Assembly: GCA_965263155.1 (NCBI GenBank)
Contig: OZ253586.1
Coordinates: 2,666,001 to 2,730,000 of the forward strand
Direction of reading: 5' to 3'
DNA: 64,000 bases
Source: JAAXIE01 sp965263155
GTDB taxonomy: Bacteria; Chloroflexota; Dehalococcoidia; Lucifugimonadales; JAAXIE01
Part shown: piece by piece, positions 35,318 to 43,260 of the stretch
Numbering within the stretch: the first letter of the stretch is position 1
Layout of the letters: the number at the start of each line of letters is the position of its first letter
Made by a program: the position numbers and the translations under genes
Notes under the pieces: model-generated
Told to the model about the DNA's origin: nothing
The model's input: the letters and a program-made list of their open reading frames with translations, nothing else
The model's database searches: none

Positions 35318-35500
35318 TCAGCGGCGCGAGCGGAGGATCCAGAACAGGTTCAGTGCGACCAAGCCTGCGGAGGCGACCCAGAGAAGTGTGCCTAGGGTGG
35401 GGTTGAACTGCAGTCCCACACCCAACCCGAAAAAGAACACGACCACTGCCAACAGAAACAGTAGGGCGTGGGAGGCGATTCTGACTCTTGTAGATGTCAT
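35318..35500 (-). CDS. Small two-helix membrane protein
   Basis: A 60-residue protein with two hydrophobic helices (ALLFLLAVVVFFFGLGVGL and LLWVASAGLVALNLFWIL) and a basic C-terminal end (RSRR). No family recognised. There is no strong ribosome site, so confidence rests on the membrane-protein pattern. It lies between the small transcript and the LLM oxidoreductase gene. Confidence 0.5.
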   Translation of the reverse strand: MTSTRVRIASHALLFLLAVVVFFFGLGVGLQFNPTLGTLLWVASAGLVALNLFWILRSRR

Positions 35501-35566
35501 CGCGCGTCCAGCTTAACAATGCTCGAGAACAGCGCCGGGTCGGGTGTTACAAGTATGTGAACACGG

Positions 35567-36496
35567 CTACTTCTTGTGGAAGCGGGGGAGGACTTCGCGG
35601 CCTAGGAGTTCAAGCTGCTCTATGGCTTGGTCGGGTGGGCATAGAGGGCGGGCTACGAATTTGGATGCGCCAGCGTCTAGGTAGCGGTGAAGGGTTTCGG
35701 CCACTTGGTCGGGGGTGCCTAAGGCGCTGTATTCGGTGAAGTGGGCGTCGGGGCGGGCGCGGGTGATGTAGGGCTCGCCAGCGATGGCTGCCTCCTCAGC
35801 AGTGGGGGCGATGTAGAAGCCGAGTAACGCTCCGATGTGGTCGTCGTCCACTTCGCGGCCCAGCTCGGCTGCGGTGGCGAATACGATGTCAGTGCCTTCG
35901 CGGATTTCTTGGGGCGTGGCGGCTGAGACCAGCCAGCCGTCGGCCAAGCGTCCCACACGGCGGGCGGCTGCTTTGCTGCGACCGCCGACCCAGAGGGGCA
36001 TCAGGGGCTGCTGCACGGGTTTGGGGGTGATGCTTACTTCGTTCAGGGTGAAGAACTCGCCGTGGTGGGTGACGAAGTCCTCGCTCCAGAGGCGGCGCAT
36101 CACTGCCATGGCTTCGTCGCAGCGACGGCCGCGGTCTTCCTTGGAGACGCCGCAGGCCTCGTACTCGCGGGGGTCCTCTTGGCCGAGGCCGATGGCGGGA
36201 AGGAAGCGCCCGCCGGATAGGTGGTCGAGGGTGGCCATCTCCTTGGCTAGGACCACGGGGTTGCGCAGGGGGAGCTGAATGACGGCGGTGCCGAACTTCA
36301 TTTTCTCCGAGTAGGCGGCGACCAAGGACATGGCGATCATGGGCTCGGGGGCGTAGCGCTCGGTGACGACGCGGTCGGAGAACCAGATGGAGTCGTAGCC
36401 GTAGCGGTCGCCGACCTCCACCAAGTCGCGGAAGAACTTGCGGCCTTGATTTTCTTCGGGGAAGGCCCCCGGCATGTAGCCGATCCTGATGCTCAT
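35567..36496 (-). CDS. LLM class flavin-dependent oxidoreductase
   Basis: A 309-residue luciferase-like (F420- or FMN-dependent) oxidoreductase with a TIM-barrel fold. DRYGYDSIWFSDRVV, KMKFGTAVIQLPLRNP, LDHLSGGRFLPAIGLG, FTLNEVSITPKPVQQPLMPLW and RVGRLADGWL are family landmarks. The cofactor and substrate are not readable. ATG 36496 is supported by AAGGAGC-like sequence a few bases upstream (GGAAGGAGCCTTCC-type complement). Array C lies just upstream and separates it from a divergent membrane protein gene. Confidence 0.85.
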   Translation of the reverse strand: MSIRIGYMPGAFPEENQGRKFFRDLVEVGDRYGYDSIWFSDRVVTERYAPEPMIAMSLVAAYSEKMKFGTAVIQLPLRNPVVLAKEMATLDHLSGGRFLPAIGLGQEDPREYEACGVSKEDRGRRCDEAMAVMRRLWSEDFVTHHGEFFTLNEVSITPKPVQQPLMPLWVGGRSKAAARRVGRLADGWLVSAATPQEIREGTDIVFATAAELGREVDDDHIGALLGFYIAPTAEEAAIAGEPYITRARPDAHFTEYSALGTPDQVAETLHRYLDAGASKFVARPLCPPDQAIEQLELLGREVLPRFHKK

Positions 36497-36580
36497 GGAA
36501 GGCTCCTTCCTAGGGTCCCTCTAAATGCTTGAGAGGTATGCAGGCGTGTACCCATCTGGGGGCATTTGGTGGGCCGTGGT

Positions 36581-36690
36581 GTAGCTGACATGTCACACTG
36601 CTCGTATCTGCGAAGAAGTTGTATCTGTACCCTGTGACATGTGTGACATAGTTGTAGCTGAGTCAGCTTTGGCACACTGTGACGTCGGCT
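36581..36690 (+). repeat. GTAGCTG/GTATCTG array, locus C
   Basis: GTAGCTG at 36581, GTATCTG at 36604 and 36621, GTAGCTG at 36654. TGTCACA (36591) and its complement TGTGACA (36633, 36642) bracket the two GTATCTG cores, and CACTGTGACG follows the last core. Spacings are 23, 17 and 33 bases. Divergent genes flank it. Confidence 0.7.
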
Positions 36691-36732
36691 GTTGTTTTTC
36701 GTTTATTTTCGTTCTCATGGTTGAAAAAATAA

Positions 36733-36815
36733 GCTGGGGATGGCCTTGAGGGTCAGTCCTCAGCACATCCAAGATTAGGGGGTGGCTCGGGGGCTGTCAA
36801 CGAGCGGGTGTCATG
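36733..36815 (+). repeat. Hairpin module, locus C
   Basis: A hairpin GCTGGGGA...TCCTCAGC (36733-36764) containing GGGTCAGTCC, then TTAGGGGGTG, TGTCAACG and GGGTGTCATG. It aligns along its length with 38821-38910. It starts about 70 bases after the last core of array C. Confidence 0.65.
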
Positions 36816-36871
36816 TCCGTGCCCAAGGGATTGGCGTAGACATTGGCAGCGGTCAAAGCCATAATTTCTGT

Positions 36872-37213
36872 GTGGCACCCATTCCGCGAAAGTATGTGGC
36901 CGTGTATGCCCTGCTTTTCGTTGCATCGGTGGGAGTCGCCATAGCTGGCGCTGTTGCGGACGGGGGAACCTGGATAGGTGTAATTCTACAGACTGGGCGT
37001 AACTTAGAACCCCTAGCCGTCGTGGCGGCGCCACTGGCATATGCTATAGTGGAAGTGAGTGTGATGCTGGCAGAGATTTTCTTGAAAAAACGCGAAGAGA
37101 AGGGGCGCACTGAGGGGCGGGCCCAAGTGCTTGAGCTTGTGGCGTCGAAGGTAGGCCTTACAGAAGAGCAGCGCAAAGCCATTGAAGAAGACCTCAAGGC
37201 CAGCGATAAGTAA
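36872..37213 (+). CDS. Small membrane protein, hypothetical
   Basis: A 113-residue protein with two hydrophobic helices (YVAVYALLFVASVGVAIAGA and LAVVAAPLAYAIVEVSVML) and a charged, probably coiled C-terminal half (LKKREEKGRTEGRAQVLEL...). No family recognised. GTG 36872 is preferred over an ATG 30 codons upstream because the upstream codons overlap the hairpin module and look non-coding. A terminator follows the stop. Confidence 0.55.
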   Translation: MAPIPRKYVAVYALLFVASVGVAIAGAVADGGTWIGVILQTGRNLEPLAVVAAPLAYAIVEVSVMLAEIFLKKREEKGRTEGRAQVLELVASKVGLTEEQRKAIEEDLKASDK

Positions 37214-37233
37214 CCGTTAATCGATGGCAAGGT

Positions 37234-37279
37234 AAAAAAGCCCTGGCGGACGTTAATTCCGCTGGGGCTTTCTGCTTTT
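37234..37279. terminator. Bidirectional terminator-like hairpin
   Basis: AAAAAAGCCC.GGCGGA pairs with TCCGC.GGGGCTTT around a short loop and is followed by CTGCTTTT. Placed between the stops of the convergent small membrane protein and epimerase genes, it can serve both directions. Confidence 0.75.
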
Positions 37280-37295
37280 CAAGGGACCTTGCGGG

Positions 37296-38240
37296 CTACC
37301 GGTGGCCTACTGTTTCTAGGCCGAGCTCGATGCGGGCTTCGTTGATGTGGTCTAGGACGCGGTCGCGGAGTGGGGGCATTTCGTAGCCGATGTCGGCGAG
37401 CATGCGGCTGTTGTCGACCATGTAGACGTGGGGGACGGGGCGGGTGCCCGTGGTGATCTGGGCGTTGGGTACGAAGTCGCGGACCATGTCGGCCATCTCG
37501 CCCAAGGTGGCTAGGTGGCCTCCGCTGATGTAGACGGGGTGGCGCAGGGAGTCGCTGAGGATGGCGCGGACGAAAATCTCTGCGGCGTCCTCGACGTAAA
37601 TCATGGGGGAGGGCTCGGCTGGGTCGGAGGGGATGTCGATGGGCTTGCCGACGGCGGGGTTGGACATGAGGAGCCCGCCGATGAGGCCGGTCATGCCGGT
37701 GAAGCGGCCGTGGCCGAACACGGTGCAGATGCGAATGCCCCGCAGGTCGAGGCCGTACATGTCGTGGTACTTGGCGGCTGCGAAGTCGTTGACGGCCTTG
37801 GTCATGCCGTAGACGTTGACGGGGTTGGTGAGGTCGTCCTCGTTGATGGGGCGCTGGCCGAAGGTGTCTTGGACGCCGTAGACGGCGATGGAGCTGGCGT
37901 AGACCACGCGCTCGATTCCCGTCCAGCGGGCCACCTCGAAGACGTTGTTGGCACCTTGGATGTTGACGTGGAGGCCGTGGCCGGGGCGGTTCTCGCTGGC
38001 GGGGGGCAGCAGGGCGGCGAGGTGGATGATGCGGGACACTTGGTGGGTGTTGACGGCCTCCATCAGTTGGGCCATGTCGGTGACGTCGCCACGGTAGAAG
38101 GGCACGGCGTTCATGCGGGAATCGAGGGTGGGGCGAGGGGGTGCGAGGTCGAAGGAGACGACCTCCTGCCCGCGCTCGAGGAGCTTGCGGATGATGCGGG
38201 CGCCGATGAAGCCGGTACCGCCGGTGACCATGATTGTCAT
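37296..38240 (-). CDS. NAD-dependent epimerase/dehydratase
   Basis: A 314-residue extended short-chain dehydrogenase/reductase. TGGTGFIGARIIRKLL is the NAD-binding glycine motif (G-x2-G-x2-G) at residues 6-12. LAALLPP, ASSIAVYG (Ser) and YGMTKAVND (Tyr-x3-Lys) are the catalytic elements. A sugar-nucleotide substrate is possible, but many such proteins act on other substrates. ATG 38240 begins exactly at the Rossmann strand; the reading frame is open further upstream into array D without family sequence. Confidence 0.85.
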   Translation of the reverse strand: MTIMVTGGTGFIGARIIRKLLERGQEVVSFDLAPPRPTLDSRMNAVPFYRGDVTDMAQLMEAVNTHQVSRIIHLAALLPPASENRPGHGLHVNIQGANNVFEVARWTGIERVVYASSIAVYGVQDTFGQRPINEDDLTNPVNVYGMTKAVNDFAAAKYHDMYGLDLRGIRICTVFGHGRFTGMTGLIGGLLMSNPAVGKPIDIPSDPAEPSPMIYVEDAAEIFVRAILSDSLRHPVYISGGHLATLGEMADMVRDFVPNAQITTGTRPVPHVYMVDNSRMLADIGYEMPPLRDRVLDHINEARIELGLETVGHR

Positions 38241-38415
38241 AAGGGAGTGCGCTCCTGATGTTTGGGTGGGTAGGGGGTCATGATACAAAGGCTTCCTGGA
38301 TAAGGAAAGAGGCGGGGACTGCCGGCCTTGATGGGAGGGGGCGAGGGTTGGATTCCCGGTTGGCCGTTCCTCTGAGCAGACTCGCTCTTGGAGCGCTCCC
38401 GTTGGGACTATTCTT

Positions 38416-38626
38416 GTAGCTGGCGTGAGACCACAGGCGTGGGTGAAACGCGTTTTCCTGTATCTGAAAGCGGCCGTAGTCGTCCAATGGTTGTAGCTGG
38501 GCGGTCCCGTAAGTGCGGCCAACCCGTAGCTGGATGCGGCAGTGGTCGTAGCTGAAAACAAGTTTTTGGTCCGATTTGTATCTGAGAAATGCGGCCATGG
38601 CCGCATTTCTGCTTGAGGGGTAGCTT
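38416..38626 (+). repeat. GTAGCTG/GTATCTG array, locus D
   Basis: GTAGCTG at 38416, GTATCTG at 38460, GTAGCTG at 38493, 38526 and 38548, GTATCTG at 38578, and a degenerate GTAGCTT at 38620. Spacings are 44, 33, 33, 22, 30 and 42 bases. The private word is GCGGCC/TGCGGC; the last copy is inside a perfect 26-bp palindrome (38586-38611, AGAAATGCGGCCA and its complement). It lies between the divergent epimerase and methyltransferase genes; 38627-38975 has no recognisable gene apart from the module at 38821. Confidence 0.75.
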
Positions 38627-38820
38627 TGGGGCAGATAGGGATTGGGTTGCCGTGGTGTGCCGCATGAGTGGAGGCACTCGCGTTGGGGTGGGTGGGAACA
38701 GCATCCCGGAGGTTGACGTGTTTGTGGGCGGTCTCACGAATGGTTCCCTTCTACAGATTTGGGGCCTAAATGTATCGGGCCTAAAGATTCGGCACCTCAG
38801 AAGAGTGCTTAAAAATAAAA

Positions 38821-38910
38821 GGCTGGGTGACCCTTGTAGGGGTCAGTCCCCAGCCCTGTGTATTCAGGTTAGGGGGTGTGGGTGGGGGGCGTCAATGGGT
38901 GGGTGTCATG
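38821..38910 (+). repeat. Hairpin module, locus D
   Basis: GGCTGGGTGACCC pairs with GGGTCA and CCCAGCC (GTC bulge) around TTGTAG (38821-38855). TTAGGGGGTGTG, GTCAATGGG and GGGTGTCATGG follow. The clearest of the three copies. Confidence 0.7.
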
Positions 38911-38975
38911 GGGGGGTTGGGGATGACATTTGGGCGGTGCGGGGGTGGAATGGGGCGTGGTAACATCTGACCGCC

Positions 38976-41873
38976 ATGCCACACCAGACTGAACCGAATG
39001 CCAACAATGCCTTGGGAAACCTGCTAAAGGGCATGTTGCCTACGTGCCGGGTACTCTCTGAGAACACACAGACCTTTCCTGACCATCCCGGTAGCCATGC
39101 CGACGTGCTAATAACAGCGGCTGGGCGCTCACCGGTGGTGGTTGAGGCCGAGTATGAGCCAGCGCCAGAGGTGGAGAAGGACGCGAGCGAGCGTCTAGGC
39201 CTGAGTGTGACGGGGGAGCCGAGAACAATCGAGGCTGCCATAGCCCTGCGGTATCCACAAGCGGTGGAAGAAGCCTACGACGTGGGTCAGGCGGTCGCTG
39301 ATGCGCGCCTTTCGTACTGTGTGCTACATGAAGACGGTAGCCGTTTTCCGGAATCGGGTTGGCTGGACGGGTCCGTGACCGACTTGGCCGACCTAATCCG
39401 CTTGGTGTCCGTCCCACAGAAAGAGGTGGATGCGGCCGCGACCGCTTTGGAGAATGGAATCGGGCAGGCGGCCAACGTTCTGGAAGATATGGCCAAGCTG
39501 AAATCCCACATCACTCCTGCCATTGCTCGTCTGCTGGGGATGACCGATGTGCCTCAGACGCGGCGGATGGCATGCGCCATCATCGCCAATGCCATGGTCT
39601 TTCACCAACGCATCTATGGGATGCATGCAGAGGTGAAACAGCTCCACTTGGTATGCGGTCCAGCGGTGGCCGACCCGAAAGGTGAGACGCTGGCAGCTTG
39701 GACTGACATCCTGAAAATCAACTACTGGCCCATCTTCGCCATAGCAAAGGATATCGTAGAGCAGCTTCCCAGCGACACTGCTGCTCAACTGTTGCAAGGG
39801 CTACTTCAAACGGCCCAGCAGGTGCAGGCCACTGGGGTGGATAACGCCCATGACCTCACGGGTCGCATCTTCCAGAGGCTCATCGCGGACCGGAAGTATC
39901 TAGCCACCTTCTACACGCTACCTGCTTCGGCTGCCCTGCTGGCCCGGCTCGCAGTAGCGAGGATGGAAGGAGTGGACTGGTCGGATGCCGAGGCCATCGG
40001 GAAGCTGCGCATCGGCGACTTTGCCTGCGGTACCGGAGCGCTCCTCTCGGCGGTGTACGAGCAGATTGCATCCCGCCATGAGCGCGCAGGTGGCGACTCC
40101 GCCGCACTGCATCCCGTGATGATAGAAGAGGTGTTGTACGGCTGCGACGTCATGCCCTCGGCCATACATATCACGGGTTCCACCCTTTCAGGCATCGAGC
40201 CCTCGGTGAGGTTCGGCCGCTCGAGGTTGTACACCATGCCTTACGGCCGTCAGAGGGACGGCACAGTCAAGATAGGCTCGTTGGAGTTGTTGCAGTCATC
40301 GAACGTACTGACGCTATTCAACACCAGTGATCCCGCATCGAGGACAGGAAGCGCCGGAGAGGAGACGGCCGCCCAGGTCACTGCAGAAATACCCGATGGT
40401 AACTTTGACTTGGTGATAATGAACCCTCCCTTCACGAGTAATACGGCCAAGGAAGCATCCCATATTGGGACATTCGCTCCTGCCTTCGCCGCTTTCGGCA
40501 GCACTGAGGAGGATCAACGCGATATGGCCAAGCGTCTGTCCAAACTCAAGAAAGGCACCTGCTATCACGGCCATGCCGGTATGGCTTCAGCCTTTGCGGC
40601 TTTAGCGCATCGTAAACTAAAACCTGGGGGTATCCTGGCGTTAGTGTTGCCTCTTTCGGCGTCTGCGACATCGTCATGGGGAAGCTTTCGCGAGATGTTG
40701 AGTGATGACTACACCGTATCGAATGTCCTAAGCATAGCCGCTGAAGACGATGACGACCTGTCGTTTTCGTGCGATACGGGTATGGCAGAGTGCTTACTGG
40801 TCGCACGTAAACGCAAGCTAGGTGAGCATATCGGGAGCCAGACGCTTTTTTCGTCGCTCGCTCATAGGCCGAAATGGTTTGCACACGCGAGCGCCTTGGC
40901 AAACGAAGTTACTGGTACCAGCGGCGTAAGGGGGATTGGGGATGGACCCTATGGCGGTACGTCTCTGATGATCGGGGACGAGGCAGTGGGAGAGATGATA
41001 GTGGCTCCTCGGCATTTAGGTGAAGGCGTTTGGGGGGCGGTGCGCATTTCGGACTACGCTGTAGCCCAGAGCGCGGAGGCTTTGTCACAGGGAAGCCTTT
41101 GGCTTCCCGCCTTCTACTATCCCCGACCCCTAAAGACTACGCGACTAGACGACATAGCTAAACTTGGTCTATATGACCTCGATATCACTGGAGAGCCGCC
41201 CCAAGGACCCTTCACAAGAAGCCAGTATACGGCAACCGCGACGTTCCCATCTCTGTGGAACCACGACGCCAAGAAAGAGACGCGGATGATTTGCGCACCA
41301 GACTCTCAACTGCGAGTTCGACCAGGCATGGAAGAGAAAGCCTCAGCTGTCTGGTCTACCGCTAGCCGCGCCCACATAAACCGCGAGTTTCGATTCACTT
41401 CACAACCGATCAGCATAGCTGTAACCGCAACACCTACTGTGGGCGGTAGGGCTTGGCCAAATGTAAGCTTCAGCGATGCTAGGCATGACCTCGCCGTTGC
41501 TATCTGGGGGAATAGCTCGCTTGGTCTGATCTCTTATTGGTGGCACTCTAACCGTCAGGTTTCGGGTAGGGGTGCCATGTCCATACGCACTGCGGATTCC
41601 CTCCCCGTACTCGACTTCCGAAGTCTCAACGAGCAACAACTCCAGACCGCCGAGGATATCTTCGAGGAGTTCCGTGACAAAGAGTTGCAGCCTGCCTACC
41701 TCGCAGATGCCGACCCCAATCGTGCACTGCTGGACCAGCGTGTCGTCTGTGACCTGCTAGGCTTCGAAGACGAGGTCTACCGGGGGGTGCGACGGTTGGC
41801 GGCTAAATGGTGCGCTGAGCCGTCGGTGCACGGGGGCACGGCGAGGCCCGAGAGTGCGAAGTACGTTGAGTAG
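38976..41873 (+). CDS. N6-adenine DNA methyltransferase, possible type IIG-like fusion
   Basis: A 965-residue protein. Residues 1-130 hold HADVLITAAGRSPVVVEAEYEP (Asp43, Glu57, Glu59), which resembles the D...E-x-K core of PD-(D/E)xK/HsdR-N nucleases with Glu in place of Lys. Residues about 310-490 form an amino-methyltransferase: TFYTLPASAALLARLA, SAM motif I DFACGTGAL (348-356) and catalytic NPPF (483-486). The C-terminal 400 residues may recognise the target. No separate restriction subunit, BREX or DISARM gene is nearby, so it could be a one-polypeptide restriction-modification enzyme or an orphan methylase. Start 38976 is the first ATG after the hairpin module. Confidence 0.8.
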   Translation: MPHQTEPNANNALGNLLKGMLPTCRVLSENTQTFPDHPGSHADVLITAAGRSPVVVEAEYEPAPEVEKDASERLGLSVTGEPRTIEAAIALRYPQAVEEAYDVGQAVADARLSYCVLHEDGSRFPESGWLDGSVTDLADLIRLVSVPQKEVDAAATALENGIGQAANVLEDMAKLKSHITPAIARLLGMTDVPQTRRMACAIIANAMVFHQRIYGMHAEVKQLHLVCGPAVADPKGETLAAWTDILKINYWPIFAIAKDIVEQLPSDTAAQLLQGLLQTAQQVQATGVDNAHDLTGRIFQRLIADRKYLATFYTLPASAALLARLAVARMEGVDWSDAEAIGKLRIGDFACGTGALLSAVYEQIASRHERAGGDSAALHPVMIEEVLYGCDVMPSAIHITGSTLSGIEPSVRFGRSRLYTMPYGRQRDGTVKIGSLELLQSSNVLTLFNTSDPASRTGSAGEETAAQVTAEIPDGNFDLVIMNPPFTSNTAKEASHIGTFAPAFAAFGSTEEDQRDMAKRLSKLKKGTCYHGHAGMASAFAALAHRKLKPGGILALVLPLSASATSSWGSFREMLSDDYTVSNVLSIAAEDDDDLSFSCDTGMAECLLVARKRKLGEHIGSQTLFSSLAHRPKWFAHASALANEVTGTSGVRGIGDGPYGGTSLMIGDEAVGEMIVAPRHLGEGVWGAVRISDYAVAQSAEALSQGSLWLPAFYYPRPLKTTRLDDIAKLGLYDLDITGEPPQGPFTRSQYTATATFPSLWNHDAKKETRMICAPDSQLRVRPGMEEKASAVWSTASRAHINREFRFTSQPISIAVTATPTVGGRAWPNVSFSDARHDLAVAIWGNSSLGLISYWWHSNRQVSGRGAMSIRTADSLPVLDFRSLNEQQLQTAEDIFEEFRDKELQPAYLADADPNRALLDQRVVCDLLGFEDEVYRGVRRLAAKWCAEPSVHGGTARPESAKYVE

Positions 41874-41886
41874 GGGCTAACTCATT

Positions 41887-42222
41887 CTACGTCGAATCCT
41901 CGGGTTCGCCTACGCGGGAGAAGTTGGTGATGGTTACTTCTCCGTCGGGGAACTCGGCGACGATTTTCAGCTTTCCGCCTACGGCTTCGATGTAGGAGCG
42001 GAGGCTGGAGACGTAGAGGTCGGCACGCTTCTCGAGCTTGGCTATGGCGGGTTGGTTGACCCTTAGCGTCTTGGCCAAGTCCTGTTGGGTCAAGGACTTC
42101 GCCCGCCTCAGTTCGTGCAGCGGCATCTCAGCAAGCAACTCGCGCTTCATCGCATCGATCCTTTGCCGACGCTCAGGAGTGAAATTCTCGGTAAGTTTCG
42201 AGAAGGGGTGGCGTCCGCTCAT
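41887..42222 (-). CDS. XRE-type helix-turn-helix protein (antitoxin-like)
   Basis: A 111-residue DNA-binding protein. The HTH reads LRRAKSLTQQDLAKTLRVNQ and PAIAKLEKR (about residues 40-70), followed by a conserved LRSYIEAVGGKLKIVAEFPDG. This layout is typical of antitoxins paired with RelE/HigB-like toxins. ATG 42222 is chosen because it overlaps the stop of a small upstream ORF in ATGA. It is convergent with the methyltransferase gene. The partner upstream is short and not a clear toxin. Confidence 0.75.
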   Translation of the reverse strand: MSGRHPFSKLTENFTPERRQRIDAMKRELLAEMPLHELRRAKSLTQQDLAKTLRVNQPAIAKLEKRADLYVSSLRSYIEAVGGKLKIVAEFPDGEVTITNFSRVGEPEDST

Positions 42223-42380
42223 TCGATTAGTCCCTCCCTGCGCAGTTCGCGGAGATGCTCGTCGTAGAGGTTGTCTGCGGTAATCCCGCTGGTCCTCCGC
42301 CGACCCATTCCACCTTGCCCTTTGTCCGTGCTCTCGACATCCCATGTCGGTCTCCCATTGTATTCCGCATCTGGAATCAC
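42219..42380 (-). CDS. Small ORF coupled to the HTH gene
   Basis: A 53-codon frame from GTG 42380 whose stop overlaps the HTH start by 4 bases. It reads VIPDAEYNGRPTWDVESTDK at the start and ADNLYDEHLRELRREGLIE at the end. It could be a short antitoxin-like or toxin-remnant partner. There is no strong ribosome site and the frame remains open a little further upstream without a start, so it may also be the tail of a decayed gene. Confidence 0.4.
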   Translation of the reverse strand: MIPDAEYNGRPTWDVESTDKGQGGMGRRRTSGITADNLYDEHLRELRREGLIE

Positions 42381-42460
42381 GGGAACTGCCGGTGCCCCTT
42401 GGGTCAGGTATGGGGATGAAAGATGCGAGTCTGGATCGCGACGACTTGCCCAACAGTCCG

Positions 42461-42515
42461 GACCCCCGGATCGGGGTCCGGGGCAGGTGTGGGTTTCCGC
42501 CTTCGCGGGAATGAC
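42461..42515. repeat. Two adjacent small palindromes
   Basis: GACCCC/GGGGTC (42461-42478), then TTCCGC-CTT-CGCGGGAA followed by TGAC (about 42494-42514), the latter a diverged copy of the dispersed palindrome family. No gene was recognised in 42381-42713. Confidence 0.5.
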
Positions 42516-42713
42516 GGCGGGCGGCCGATGGCTGAGGGGTTAGCTGCTATTGGCATGGGAATGACTATTGGAATGGCCTCGTCAGGGGTAGTGGGGATAT
42601 GTCCCGCGGTGGTGTCTGATTGCTGGTTGGGGCCATCCCCTTGACATAACGTAGGGTGCCTCCGCACGATACTAGGGTCATGCTGCACAAAAATCTATTT
42701 CTTGAGGTGAGGC

Positions 42714-43034
42714 GTGGGTAAGTATATGTTGCGGGCGAATTATACGCAGGCGGGGTTGCAGGGGTTGATGAAGGAGGGTGGTACGGGGCGCCGGGCTGCT
42801 TTGGCGCAGGCTGTTGAGGGGGCCGGAGGGAAGCTGGAGACGTTCTACTATGTGCTGGGCGACCGGGACCTGCTGATGATCGCGGACCTTCCTGATGATG
42901 CGTCGGCGACGGCGGTGTCGCTGACGGTGGGGGCTGCTGGGGCGCTGGAGGTGGATATCACGGTGCTGTTGGAGCCGGAGGTTATCGACGAGGCTGTGAA
43001 GAAGAGCGTGCCGTACCGGTTGCCTGGGGCGTAG
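42714..43034 (+). CDS. GYD-domain protein
   Basis: A 106-residue protein of the GYD family (small ferredoxin-like fold domain of unknown function). YMLRANYTQAGLQGLMKEG and ETFYYVLGDRDLLMIADLPD match the family; the usual GYD tripeptide region reads LGDRD. It starts at GTG 42714 with TGAGGTGAGG upstream. A terminator follows. No functional neighbour. Confidence 0.7.
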   Translation: MGKYMLRANYTQAGLQGLMKEGGTGRRAALAQAVEGAGGKLETFYYVLGDRDLLMIADLPDDASATAVSLTVGAAGALEVDITVLLEPEVIDEAVKKSVPYRLPGA

Positions 43035-43081
43035 GGGGGACGTTTCGCCTCATCCCCGGATTCGGCTTTTCGAGGGAAGAC

Positions 43082-43118
43082 GGGGTGGTTGCCCGATTTC
43101 GGGCGCCACCCCTTTTTT
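43082..43118 (+). terminator. Rho-independent terminator of the GYD gene
   Basis: GGGGTGG plus GCCCG pairs with CGGGC plus CCACCCC, followed by TTTTTT, about 45 bases after the GYD-protein stop. Confidence 0.88.
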
Positions 43119-43180
43119 GGGTGAGGCGGACGGCTGGTGGGTGCAGGCTGAAGTGACTTGCCATGTTGGTCCGGGCCGTG

Positions 43181-43205
43181 GGTTCCCGCCTCCGCGGGAA
43201 TGACG
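43181..43205. repeat. Dispersed palindrome copy
   Basis: TTCCCGC (43183-43189) and GCGGGAA (43194-43200) around CTCC, followed by TGAC. Same family as 11041 and 29157. Confidence 0.6.
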
Positions 43206-43260
43206 GGGGTGGGCGACGGCTCCAGCAGGTCTTGTCCTTCAGCGGGTAAACCTAGTGTGC

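Noticed and set aside
37515..38258. Plus-strand 247-codon frame over the epimerase gene
   Set aside because: Composition (Val, Asp, Gly, His) and lack of motifs mark it as a shadow; the minus strand has the Rossmann and Tyr-x3-Lys motifs.
38976..41873. BREX PglX or DISARM methylase
   Set aside because: None of the partner genes of those systems (BrxA/B/C, PglZ, DrmA/B/C) lies in the flanking 20 kb.
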